From the NCBI RefSeq assembly GCF_022458985.1, contig NC_061772.1:10840001-10904000 (forward strand): DNA of 64,000 bases, in the 5' to 3' direction. Position numbers and translations under genes: made by a program. This document shows positions 32,690 to 44,015 of the stretch, in pieces (positions within the stretch are counted from its first letter, which is position 1; each line of letters begins with the position of its first letter). Source of the stretch: Mugil cephalus. Lineage: Eukaryota; Chordata; Actinopteri; Mugiliformes; Mugilidae. The notes below the pieces were generated by a model. The model saw only the letters and a program-made list of their open reading frames with translations, was not told where the DNA came from and did not search any database.

Positions 32690-35327
32690 TCAACGTTTTG
32701 GATAACCCTTCATGTCGGGGTCAATAGTCAGCTGGCTGGTTAAGTCTTTGTAATAGATCAAGTTCTTCTCACGGTCGGCGAGTGCTGTCAGCATCTCATC
32801 CACCTCCATCTGAGTAAAGGGCTCACCTTGAAAACAACCATGAATAAGCACAACGCAGCAACGGTTAAAAACTCTTCCTGCATTATGGGTCATGCTGTGG
32901 GCGTCAGGGCTTATGCGTTACCTTCTTGTGTCATATACTTTATCAGCTCCTCAGGCTCCAGGTATCCTTTCTTTTCTTTGTCCAGAACCTGGAAATGCCG
33001 CGGTAGCACTTTTACACTTGAACAAATACTATACATTATTATACTGCACAGTTGCTTGTATTAGTAAGGGACATTAAAGGGATCTCCAGTTATACAGATC
33101 TGGGAGACTCTCAATACCAGGCAACTCATTTTCATTTACATCTCATTAACAGTAACACTCGTTACTGTTCTCACCTCAAAGGCCTGAAGCAGAAGGTCCT
33201 CAGGGATGGGAGGGAACCTAAAAGACAATAATAAAGATATGGTGTAAAAGTACTATTTCAGAACAAATCGCAAGAGAAATGTGTCGGTTACGTTTTTTAT
33301 TTACATAACTAAAAGATTAAAGAACACAGAGTAAGCCACTACAGATTTATAATACACAACTGTTCAGTGAAATGCTGCTGTAGAAATCTCATTATACAGT
33401 ATTTACCAGATATAAACGTGATCTGAAAACTGATGCATCATTCATTGATTCACAGCAATAAATGTTATACTACAAGAACAAGCACCTGCAGTCACCTCAC
33501 CATCTAAATTAACTATTTGCATTTATTCACATATGTCTGTGAAGGTTCTCAGTCATCCAGGTCATAATCCGAAAGGTGTTGAATAAAGGCAACTGGACTT
33601 GTAGGATTTCTTGAAGACGTTTCGCCACTCATCCGAGTAACTTATTCAGTTCTGATAGACTAATGGGAAATTGAGGTTTAAATAGGAAAATTCTGAAACT
33701 TGCTTAACCAGAAACTGGGGTCAATATTTCACTATTCACATACATTCACACATACACTGTCGATAACTGAACTATCTTACTTGTTCTCCACCAGCACTTT
33801 AGTCATGGCTGGGAGGAACCTGTCCAAATGGACATATCCTGTGTGATCTTCTTCCACCTGGTCCGAAAGAACAATGTTCTTTTGTTTTATTATTTCATTT
33901 AAATACTTACATTTTACATTCTGCTTATAATGTCACTAAGCATAATAATAATTTTCTCTGTACATTACTAAGTCAGACTGACTGCAATTCCAGATTTGCA
34001 CAACAGTAAATGAAACAAATACTACTCACTAAAAATATCAAATGTACATTTTTGAACACTTTTTGTTAAGGGGATCAGAAGAAGATGATGTTTGCCTGGT
34101 TCATTTAAAATAAGAAAAACCAGAAGTTAGTCCTGACCTCAGCTATGAAGTCATGTAGATCGGCCTGAGAGGGGAAGCAACCCAGTGAATATATAATGGT
34201 GCCAATCTCCCTAAAAAAACAAAAACAGGGCGTTAATGAAAAGAAATCAACCGGATAGTTTCAGTTAAACCACTCGTATACTGATCTCACTGGTTTATTT
34301 ATCTAGCTGCACTAGATTCAGTGGACGGCCTTGACCTCAAACAGACATGTTTCACCGTTCACCAAACAGTCAGGAAGGAGCAGGGATACAGTAAAAACTA
34401 CAGGACAAAATGGGTGTAACTTTCCTCATAACATTCATTATGTTCACTGTGTAATTTACACTCTATTTAAAACGCAACGTGTCATCTGTGGCGTGAGGTT
34501 CTTTAGAAACATACTGTCAAATGAACTTGTTAACCAACTATTTGGACTTGACAGGACATGTATATTTATATATACAAGTTAGTAGTTAGTATAATTTAGA
34601 GACTACCACAACAAAAGCAGTGACCTGTTGCATAATAATCTCCTTTGAACACAGAAAAGCACCTTTTATTTAAAGAGACGGGCCTGTACTTGAGTGATAT
34701 ATTTCAGATGGACGTGTAGAAAATGTTCAGCTACATCAGTGATTTTACACAGTCACTTATGCAATAAACTTAGAAAAGGCTGATAAGTCCAGGTTTAAGC
34801 TGAAACCCCTTTGCAGAGATTTCCATGAGCTCACAAACAAAAGATTCACAAACTTGTCCTGCAACTAATAGAAAATACTATTTCTACTGCATTGCATTAG
34901 AAGGACCATTATCAAAACGTACTTTTAATTTGTTAGTAACACTTGTGTTTTTTAAATGTTGTAACTCTGGACCTTTAAACAAAGTGTTTTTACATTGTGC
35001 TACGGGCTATTAAGACTCACCTGACGTCCACCGTGTTATTAGCCTGATAATCAAACGGCTTGAAGGCAGCTTTGATGTCATTTTGTACATCTGTCAGGTT
35101 GGTCTCTGGCAGAGAAAAGGAAAACAAAGCAGAGCACAGAGCTAACAGTTAGCTAGCCTTTTACTGCAGAAATAACCGCTGAAGTTAAAATATTACGCTA
35201 TCACGGAGCAAGACAAAACGAAATTACACCTGTTGTTTCTGTCTGAACATTATTATTTAAACCGCTGAATAGTCGGTAGATAATTAGCTAGTTAGTGCTA
35301 ACCTGCACTTTGGCTGCTCTCCGCCAT
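32690..35327 (-). CDS. efcab2: EF-hand calcium-binding domain protein 2 / DRC8 (7 exons, 168 aa)
   Basis: Subunit of the nexin-dynein regulatory complex (DRC8) of motile cilia and flagella. Exons in transcript order, minus strand: 35327-35303, 35105-35021, 34210-34138, 33857-33781, 33217-33175, 32988-32922 and 32826-32690 (507 nt). The protein begins MAESSQSAETN. Family blocks match human EFCAB2 closely: NNTVDVREIGTIIYSLGCFP, DLHDFIAEVEEDHTGY, PPIPEDLLLQAFEVLD and GYLEPEELIKYMTQEGEPFT. EF-hand-like loops lie at residues 27-38 (DYQANNTVDVRE) and 104-115 (DKEKKGYLEPEE). Several ligand positions are not acidic, so calcium binding may be weak, as in other EFCAB2 proteins. The C-terminal tail GYPKR is slightly longer than the short human isoform. 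A perfect RFX X-box lies 21 bases upstream of the start codon. Confidence 0.94.
33536..33720. mobile_element. Penelope-like element end fragment with hammerhead-like core
   Basis: Located in an efcab2 intron. It contains GGTTCTCAGTCATCCAGGTC, AAAGGCAACTGGACTTGT and TTGAAGACGTTTCGCCACTC in order, followed by ATCCGAG and a degraded CTTATTCAGTTCTGA. I recognise this as a common fish repeat that I associate with Penelope-like retroelement termini. Its reverse strand reads CGGATGAG-TGG-CGAAACGTC, similar to the conserved CUGAUGA...GAAA core of hammerhead ribozymes reported in those elements. Family assignment is from memory. Confidence 0.6.
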
Positions 35328-35347
35328 GACTGCCCCGTTGTTAGAGT

Positions 35348-35360
35348 GTTGCCTAGCAAC
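35348..35360. promoter_or_regulatory. RFX X-box at efcab2 promoter
   Basis: GTTGCC-T-AGCAAC is a near-palindromic 13-base X-box with both half sites perfect. It is the binding site of RFX factors that drive ciliary genes, and it lies 21 bases upstream of the efcab2 start codon. The position and the ciliary role of DRC8 support it as the functional promoter element. Confidence 0.82.
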
Positions 35361-36549
35361 CGAGTGGCGCTGCCCACATAGGAACAACATTTTTTATCAT
35401 TTTCATTGTCATTTTCCAAATCAGGCTAAATTAAACCTAGCGTGTGTTTATGGATGATTCAAAAATTATGTCTTTGACTAAACTTTGTTTGTGACTGAGG
35501 TCATTGGTGGTTCTCTTCCGTAACTGTGTGGGTTTCAGGGTGAGTCCGAGTGGGTGTTGATGTATTATAGGTGTAGTCCAGTGAGGACCAAAATCCAGGT
35601 CATTGGCTCAGTCCTAGTACAAGACCTATACATGCACTACCTGGGGACAACCTATGTATAACTACTGTGAGTTATTCCTTTGTTTACAGCTAAGACTGGT
35701 GTGTTTCTGGCATTATTATTAACTGTACTGATGTTGATAAATGTGTTAAATGTGGGCAAACCGTAATGCTTCATCAGCTTTTCCCATGTATTTAAAGTAT
35801 ACTAGTATTAATTGTTTAAATGTTAATTATATGCAGTTTAAATTCTAACAAATCCAACAAAAGAACAGGGACGACCGAATATCTGCTTTATTTTCCAGCT
35901 GTATAAATTCATAAATGGTTAAATGACAAATATAATCCAACAAGTAAACAGTTTCATATTGTAAACACATTTCAAGTTTGCAGATAAAGACTTTAGAATT
36001 TAACGTTAATAATTTTAAGTTATTTCAATAGGACTCTTGTGACCGTACTTAAGAATATCAGTTCGTTTGGTCAGTGGCCCAAGCATTTTAGGTAAAAGTC
36101 GTTTAACTAATTAAGTATTACTTTTACTCCGTAAAATCATAGTGTTATTGAGTTGAGCAAACTCTTAAGGAAGACAAGTTATTTCTTTGGCACACCAGAT
36201 GGTCTCTTCAAACGGGCTGAACTGACTTTAATAGCAGGTTGAATAAATATCAGTCCCGGTGAGAGCCTTGTGAGGGGGGCAGAGATGATGGGGCCCATCA
36301 ACGTGTACATGAAATAGTGTTTACTGACATTTGAAGAGGTGGATTTTGATGACATAGGTAACATCCAGTAAACAGAATGCAGTGGTTCAGAAACTGCCCC
36401 ACTCATGGTACAGTACTTTTTGGAAGTAAGAAAAAGTGTTTCAAAAGTCTCTACTAATGATGGATAATATTGCATTCTGAATTCATAATCTTTGTCCCTT
36501 TAACAGCTTCATAAATCATTGCATTCATAAAAAATACACCCAAAAACAA
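35361..36549. other. Intergenic DNA upstream of efcab2
   Basis: AT-rich and without a supported gene. A TTTATT at 35887-35892 is an AATAAA on the minus strand and could be a distal polyadenylation signal for cgref1, though it is 1.3 kb past the stop. Confidence 0.4.
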
Positions 36550-36995
36550 AGCTGAAATAAAGACAACTGGACTTTGGGTTTGTTTGAGACATTTCACCAT
36601 TATGGTCTGTTTTAGTTCTACATGACTGGTGAGAAGTTGGACCTGAAAAAGGCCAGATACTCACCTGTTACTGAAGGAATTTGTTGGGTCTCATTTATTT
36701 TATTTTTTTAGATTAGATATTAGATTAGATAAACTTTCATGTTTGACAGGCTCATAAAAACATTTTTTAAAAAAATTTAAAATGGAAAAAAAATAAAAAT
36801 ACCCATAATCAGACACAAATGGATGCTACTCTCGTCTTGTGACCCAATAAAAGTTCCCCACCAGCCTTTTACAACTGGAGAAACCTTTTTTGATCAGTAG
36901 TGACAAGTCTTCAGGAAAACTCAACAAATCCAGTTGCCTTTGTTTTAGTCTAAGTTTTGTTTCTAGATGTACATGACCCGAATAACTGAGAACTG
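36550..36995. mobile_element. Inverted pair of degenerate Penelope-like end fragments
   Basis: The left arm (about 36550-36665, plus orientation) has AAAGACAACTGGACTTTGG and GAGACATTTCACC. The right arm (about 36850-36995, minus orientation) has, reversed, the same order: AGTTCTCAGTTATTC, AAAGGCAACTGGATTTGTTG and CTGAAGACTTGTCA. Both arms match the fragment at 33536-33720 but are more decayed. They face each other across about 190 bases of T-rich DNA that includes an AGATTAGAT tract. Confidence 0.55.
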
Positions 36996-37225
36996 CCACA
37001 TATATTATTCCAATACAGAGACAGGAGTGCTCTGCAAAGAAACAACCTTTTATCAGCCATGCACATGTCTCTTGGACTTTAGATCCAAGTAAAAAACCAT
37101 TTGTAGGGATGAAGATTAAAAACTTCTCTCATCCGTTCCCATCCAATCATCCATTTTCAGCAGGCTGAAGGCAAGAGGCCAGGATAACAGAGAGGTGGTT
37201 TCTCTGGTGTGCGTATGTTGTGTGT

Positions 37226-40041
37226 TTATATCTCAGGTTGACCCTGATGTACAGGGATGTTGTGGTCCTGCCCCTGTTCTGCTACTGGGGCTTCTTGGAT
37301 TTGTTGCCCCGTATGCTCGTCTACTTGGTGTATGGCTTTCTCCTCTTCTGTCATCATATCATGTTGAAGCTGAATCTCCTCATGAGCCCCCTCCTCTCTC
37401 ATCTGCTCCACTGCTGCATCCTCCTGGTCACCAATGGTGTTTGATAGTGTGTCCTCTGCTGCCACCTGCTGATCCTGGTGAGGTGCAACATTGTTGCTTG
37501 AGTCCTTGGAGATGCAAAGTGTGTTGTAATGTTACTTCAGTCAATAACAATAAAACTGGATTCAGCTTAACAAACCAAAATGTAATATTGTAACACTATT
37601 TTTTTCATGTGTGAAGTACCTGGGTTTGAGTGATTGGAGGAGAGAGCAGTTCAGAAGGGGTCAGCAGGCCGTCCTGGTTTAGATCCTGAGTTTGAAGTAA
37701 GAAATCTACCATGGAAACCACCTGAAAACAACACATTAAGTATCCATGTGTTAGGTGAGTGCACACAAACACACAGCATCCACGTATCTCTAAGCACTTC
37801 AGCTCACCTGCTCACTGGCCTGGGCACCAGGTGTATGATGGGATGTGTAGTTTGAAAGTAGTTTCATCATCTCCAAGCCATCCAAAAACCCGCTGCGATC
37901 ATAGTCATAAAGACCAAACAGGAAGAAAACCTCTGAACGAAGCAGAAGGGTGACATGTTGAAATGGAAACACATTTGATAGAATCTGCTCAGGGTACACA
38001 GGTCCAAACTGCACTGCTGTGCACTCTCACACCACAACCTCAGATAACTTAACAACTGGCTGTAAAAACTTTACCACAATCATCAGAGTTCAATACTCAA
38101 AATACTGAAATTAGACAGATATAATAAGAGTTTACTGTATATATTTGATCAGAAAGGTCTAGGTGCTGTCTACCTTGTTCCCAGGTGCTGATCTCTGGTC
38201 CTCCTTGCTCCTTCATCAAACTGGACTGAATGTAAGTCTGTAACAGCCTGTAGTAGTTTACACAGTACAAAATACAATTCAGTAAAACATTTAGAGCCAA
38301 CAATCAACACTGAATGGTCACGTTTGTTTAACGCTGCAAGGAATTTGTTATATTTATCATAAAAGCTGTGAGAGACAGAGGAAATCAGGACTAAAACTTT
38401 TTGGATCAATTAAAATAATTTGCTGATATTTGCATCTAAAGCAAACACTTCATCTGCCACGCAGCTGCCATTTTTACAGACTTGTTCCAACTGCATACTA
38501 TTTAGTAGAAAATACTGAAGCATCTGAGGTGCCGCTACCAGACTGTTAGACAGTTTTAAACAAAGAGGCTCCTCAGTACCTGGCCCCCAACCTCTGTTGA
38601 AACTAAAATACTGTATTGCTTCAGTATAAATGAATCCTCACAGAAATAGTTTTGCCTATTAAATACTCAATTAATAGTTTTACTGTACGAGAACAGTTTT
38701 CTGATATGTTTCTTTTTTAAGTTGAATCAACCAGTTAGAACTTCCTTGAAGGAACCAACATTTGCTTTTGTGTATGTTGTCAATGGAACCAGCATCAGAA
38801 TATGACAACAGGATTTTAGTGCATGCGCAGCCAAATGAAAACATCTAAGAGAAATACCAGTTGTGCGCCACTGAAATGTGTATATTTGTGACTATACTAA
38901 ATAGGTATTAAAGAACATGCTGTAATAACTCTATATGATATTTAGTCTTAAGAGGGCAGGTTTGTTTTTCAACTTACTATTTCTTACCACACAACTCAAC
39001 ATTATCAGGATCTGGTCAAAACGTACTCAGGTCAAAACAGGCAACAGTGATAAACTGTAAGCTGCTCTGTCCTGCTCTGCTCTGAAGGAAACCCCTTTGT
39101 GCCCAGGACTGTCACATGCTTTACGTAAAACCTAGAAGCACATTATAATAATATATAGACAAAACAAACAGAGAGTCATTTGCCTTAACATCTTTAAATG
39201 CATATCATCGACAGTGACTAAATGGTCAAAATATTCCTCTGATGCTCAAACTGTCTCTGCGAGTCAGTCACTCTAGGCTGCTCACAGGTCTCCTGTAAAT
39301 CAACGTGCATTGTTTGTGTAGGGTGGTGCAGATCCAGACTGCTTGTCTATACAACTTACAAACATTGATTTGGTCTTGCACTCAATAGATTAAAGCTAAC
39401 AACGTGACAGAGTCAATGTTCACATCCTTATCAGCTGGTGGAAAGAACGAAGCTGCAGCCACGTTGTTACTTAACACCAAACTCTACAGCCATGAAGTGA
39501 TATTTAACCTGAATCTAACCTGAAAAAGTTCATTATGAATGAGTTCATACTATTAGAGATTAGTGACACTAATGTGAGCTCAGATACTGTCTGCACTATG
39601 TGTGACGTGGAATCTTATCGCATGTGGTGCATGCCACATCATTAGCGCAACAAAGCAGCCAAAGTCCACAGAGTGACCAGACTGGTTTAACAAACGTGGA
39701 TGTAGGTTGCATGTCAAAAAGCAGCATATCTAAGTGCCTCTCTCACCTGCGTTCATCCTCTCCAGAGCCAAAGGGATTGGGTAGTGCAATAGAAGGAGAG
39801 TGAGCGTCTACCAATTCTTGTCTGGAGGAGAAAAAGCACACAGATAAACACTTTCATTTACATTTAAAAATCTGCAACCATTTGCAGACAATGTTCATAA
39901 CATCCAGAGCCAAATGACGGGAATATGTAGGAGTTGTGGTTACCTTTGTGTCCCAGGTAGCCCCGGCGCAGCCAGGCACAGGTGAATCAGCATGGACAGA
40001 GACAGAACACACGGGACAAGCTGGCCCAGGCGAGCCTCCAT
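37226..40041 (-). CDS. cgref1: Cell growth regulator with EF-hand domain 1 (6 coding exons, 250 aa)
   Basis: Secreted EF-hand protein; in mammals it is linked to growth arrest and cell adhesion. Coding exons in transcript order, minus strand: 40041-39944, 39821-39747, 38247-38174, 37932-37808, 37721-37620 and 37504-37226 (753 nt). Residues 1 to about 24 (PCVLSLSMLIHLCLA core) form a signal peptide. The motif ALPNPFGSGEDERRLLQTYI parallels human LLPNPFQPGQEQLGLLQSYL. EF-hand 1 is at 92-103 (DYDRSGFLDGLE) and EF-hand 2 at 137-148 (DLNQDGLLTPSE), both with good ligand residues. The C-terminal exon encodes a Gln/Glu/His-rich low-complexity tail in place of the Glu/Gly/Pro repeats of human CGREF1, so the tail is poorly conserved. 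A noncoding first exon precedes it near 40845. Confidence 0.92.
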
Positions 40042-40844
40042 GAACACATCTGGAAGTGTACAACCGTGTTATGAAATGATAACCACTGCCATCCATTTAT
40101 ATGCCCCCACACTTAAACACTAGAAAAAAAAAAAAGAAAGTGAAAGCATGCAACTGGGTGCATGCATTGCTGGTCTTGATTCTTGAAATGCAATTATAAA
40201 TGATTCATGTGAGGCACGTGAGAGGAGAGCATAGCATAATGCTGCACTAACTGGAATCTCCACTGCTACTTCCTTACACCTGTTACTGTAGGAAAAACAA
40301 CAGCAGGCAGTCATTGCAGTGCTGTGCTGCAGTCCCACAGCCCTCACTAACCTTATGGCGGACCTTATGGTCCATGATGACAAAATCTATTAAAATCTCT
40401 ACATCTATTTATAGCTAAGCCCATCCATACTGTCCCCACTGCTCACTGTCCACACATCTCCAGACCACTTAGACAAGTTACATTTGTAAAATAAATCACT
40501 TTGGATGCAGTAGTTTGTATACTGTGCGGCATTATCCCAATTGTAGTCCCGCAGTTTCCTTGTGTGGAGGATCAGCGATGCTAGGTCCACGACCCACGGC
40601 TAACAACGTCAACCCACTGCAGCATTGAAAGCGACCCATTATAACCACAGATAGTCGGTGTGAAACTCACACTGCCTTTATTCGCTTCAGAGACCACTAA
40701 TAAAACTAAAAAGACTAGTTTAAATAGGTCAAGGTGTAAAGCAGTAGTGGCTAGCTAACCATTTATTTATGTGTAAATTAATCGTTGAACTGAAACAGAG
40801 CGCACTCTTAGATCCATCCGCTGTACGTGTGAACTAGGTCCTAC

Positions 40845-41150
40845 CTGTCTGCATGATTGCCGTGTGGACGGTACGGAGCTCTAGTTCCGGTGAGGGACAG
40901 GTTTACATCTGGAGCAACACCTCTGGCCCGCACCGCCCCGCTCGTGCCTCCCGCTCTGCACTGCGCAACGGCGGGGGCACGCGCGCACCCTCGGCTGCCA
41001 CGGAGACCGGCGCGTGTTTTGGTCAATGACAGGGTCCACGTGGAAGAAGACCGGAGCCGTCGTGATGTCAGTGAGTTTGCGCAGGAGGAGTCTTTGTTCC
41101 GCCACGCCACGTCCTCACCGACGGGGAGATTCCGGTTGTACGGGTTCACA
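40845..41150 (-). promoter_or_regulatory. CpG-rich promoter and noncoding exon 1 of cgref1
   Basis: A dense CpG stretch at about 40850-41130 stands out from AT-rich surroundings. On the minus strand a good donor (CAG|GTAGGA) at 40845/40844 ends a noncoding exon that would splice to the acceptor before the start codon at 40041. Long open frames on both strands here come from the high GC content, not from coding function. The exon's 5' end is unknown. Confidence 0.6.
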
Positions 41151-41599
41151 GCCTCATAGCTCAGCATTAAACGCGCACCGGCCAGTTCATTAGGTACATT
41201 AGTGAAAACTAGTGCTCTCCAACACAACAGACCTGCGCTAAATCTGGCGTCATGAAGGTTATGGAATTCAGCGTTTGTTTCAAATAACAAATAGAGCTTT
41301 TGATTCAACAGTTTAAGAATTGTTCATGGTTCTGTGCAACGAAGTTAATGTGACAAAGTAATTTCCCTCGTGGATCGTTAAAGGAATCACACTCCTCGTC
41401 CTCCAAGAAAAAAAAAAAACGATCATAGGATTTAAGTGCACCAATAAGAATTGATGCTGGTTTGAAGGCAAAGGGTAGTGACGCCGAATATTTATGTGAT
41501 TTACATTTTCCTTTTGTTCGCTCACTTTGCATTGCAAATTGCTAAAATAAACAATCAAGAGGCTCAAAGAAGATGCTGAAGTTGAATATAAGTCTAAAG

Positions 41600-41905
41600 A
41601 TGTGGCCAGGTGGATGGCTCTCTTTCAAGTAGCTGTTCTACTCGGCACGCTGTTTATCATCATCAGCCACATCCTGAGCATACCAACATCTTCTGGATAT
41701 GTAATATCCAGCAGGATATTTTCGAGACTGCCACAGAAAATAGAGTAACTGCAGGAACAGGTGCTCAATGGAGCTCATGAGGAGGGAGCTCCTGATCACT
41801 CTCAACTCTGAGCAGTCCTGTTCAGAATTTTATCACTTTTTTTAAAAATGTCCCCAGGGTTCACAAAGTGCCCCCACTGCAAGAATAGTTATGCACTTTG
41901 AAATG
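41600..41905 (+). pseudogene. Broken hAT transposase C-terminal (dimerisation) fragment
   Basis: Translation in changing frames gives HILSIPTSSGYVISSRIFSR, then ELLITLNSEQSCSEFYHFF, then a stop, with SPGFTKCPHCKNSYAL in a shifted frame. The hAT dimerisation region has the order LSIP.S.A..ERIFS...K.ELLI..NF..SC.EFY.F. Stop codons and frameshifts show it is a dead relic. It is probably unrelated to the N-terminal hAT fragment near 1625, 40 kb away. Confidence 0.5.
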
Positions 41906-42554
41906 ACATGAAGTTCTCTATTTATTTATTTATTTTAGTTCATCTGTTGCACAAAAAATATGTTCATTGTTAGTAAAGCATTTTAAATGTGACCAATTGC
42001 TTTCTTGATCACCCCTTTACTAAAAACACTTGCAGAAAATAGAACACACCACTGCTGCAGGCGCCCCACTCCATGGGTCCTCGGCCTGTGTTGGTGGGCG
42101 TCCCTTATTTTCATTTCTGAAAGGTGGCCGCCCTAACTGGGGTAGAGACCTGATAATTATCTTCTACTGTATGATACTATTCAAAAATTATCTAAAAAGA
42201 CAATAATTAAATAACTACACGCATAGTCAAGCCTATGGTGCACATATAATAGCCAACTCTGTCAGCACTATATTTACAGTAGATTGCTTTGGGCAGAAAT
42301 GAGATAAATTAACTATTTTAAATGAAAATGCAAGGAAATGGAAAATAGTTAATAAATTCAATGTGAAGTATGTGCATTTTTCTATGTCTAAATACCATAA
42401 CAATTTATAACCAACCTGTTTCCTGTGTGGTATAAACACACAGCAATAAAAATCAGAAACGTGCACTACACTTCCGGTATTTGACCACAAGCTGTCGCTG
42501 TTACCATTTATTTGAAAAACTTTTCTAACCATACCCCCTCACCCCCACCCCGTC

Positions 42555-42571
42555 TCACACACACACACACA

Positions 42572-42614
<43 letters not shown>

Positions 42615-42616
42615 AC
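42555..42616. repeat. (CA)n microsatellite
   Basis: Nearly perfect CACA tract interrupted by CTCA, one of the longest dinucleotide repeats in the window. Confidence 0.95.
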
Positions 42617-43914
42617 TGAGGTTTACTGGTTCTGTGGGGTGTGTGCAGGTTCATTAGACACTTTCAAGGCAGTTTTATTGGTCCCATGTCAGCAGAATAT
42701 TTAGGCCCTGCAACCCCCATTAGCTCTATAATTTGGCAAAGCAACTTAATTACACTCCATCTTTTAAAACATATCTATCATTAGGGAGTAAGATGCTAAA
42801 AGAATTTAATCATCCTGACCTAAGGCTGTGTCATCTACAAAAATCCTCTTGCAGACTTGACTTTTTTTTTTTTTTTAGCTAGTTTTTAAACATGCTATGG
42901 TCTCAGCACTGATAGTGAAGATACTTTGGAAGATTTTGGAACATCTGAATCTCAGCGTGTTGCTTGGATGGACAGATGAATGGACTGATTGGTACATGTC
43001 ACTGTGGTCACATGTCTACAGTATGTGTCTGCACGGTATTTAAAGTAAAGCCTCAAATAAACTCTGCAGAGATGCCCTCTTCGATGCAGATGTGTTGTTA
43101 TTCTGGACTTTATCTCTAACATTAAACTATAGAAAATAAATTTAAAGTTCCATATTTAGTGCTTATTGTGATGGAGAACGAGGGTAAATGAAACTAATCC
43201 TTTGGTATTTTGATAAGATCCTTTTTTAATTCCATTCACTGAATTTAATTATAAAAATCTTAAAAACTGTGAAACAGGTGGGAGAAAAAGGCTAAAACTC
43301 AACTTGCCAAGACAAAGCAGGACTGAAGTTTGCAGTTTAAAGCAAACTTGAAAGTTGCGCAGGTTAAATCGATAAGAAGGTGGTAGAAGAATGACATGAT
43401 GTAAAAAAAACGTGAGAGAACTGAAAACAAAAGCATGTGCATTGAGGAAGATGAAAGACTGGATGGTTACCTGTAGAGCTGCACACACACAACTGAACAC
43501 ACGTTCCCATACCAACACCGGAAACTGATATCATCATTTTTGTGGAGTTCATTGATCCCAGAGCAGAAATCTGTCTTTTGAATGCTGGGACTGTGAGGTT
43601 GAAGGACAGTACCAACATGCTCCTATGTCACCATGTCACCTCTGACAGGACCTGTACTTATGTCAAGGCCTTCTACTGTCTGTGATCAAAAGTGACCAGT
43701 AAACCTGAAACACTGTCCACAGAACTTAGTCGCGTGCCCTTGATTCACATTAAAGGGAAACATCAGGTTGGTTATTGTCTTCCACACAAAGTGAATCTGA
43801 TGCATTATAAAGTGAGAAAGTTGCTCGGCTGATCACCACGAGTGGACAAGGCAGTAACAAAACAGATTAGTTTGAACTCATTTCATATAATATGACTTCA
43901 TTACAGTAAGATCT

Positions 43915-44015
43915 TGTGGCCTCACAGCAAAGAGGAAGGCTGTATGTGGAGGTTCATGTCCTGACTGTTAGCTCTGAGATAGACTGGTGACCATCTAGGA
44001 TCGGCCTTAGAGAAT
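43915..44015. repeat. Decayed fish interspersed repeat
   Basis: The phrase GAGATAGACTGGTGACCATC resembles the opposite strand of the very common fish repeat that reads GACAGGTCGCCAGTCTATC. A clearer copy, in the other orientation, is at 57553-57700. Confidence 0.45.

Noticed and set aside
40841-41308. Open frames over 100 codons on both strands
   Set aside because: They lie in a CpG-rich promoter where stop codons are scarce; no protein family resemblance.
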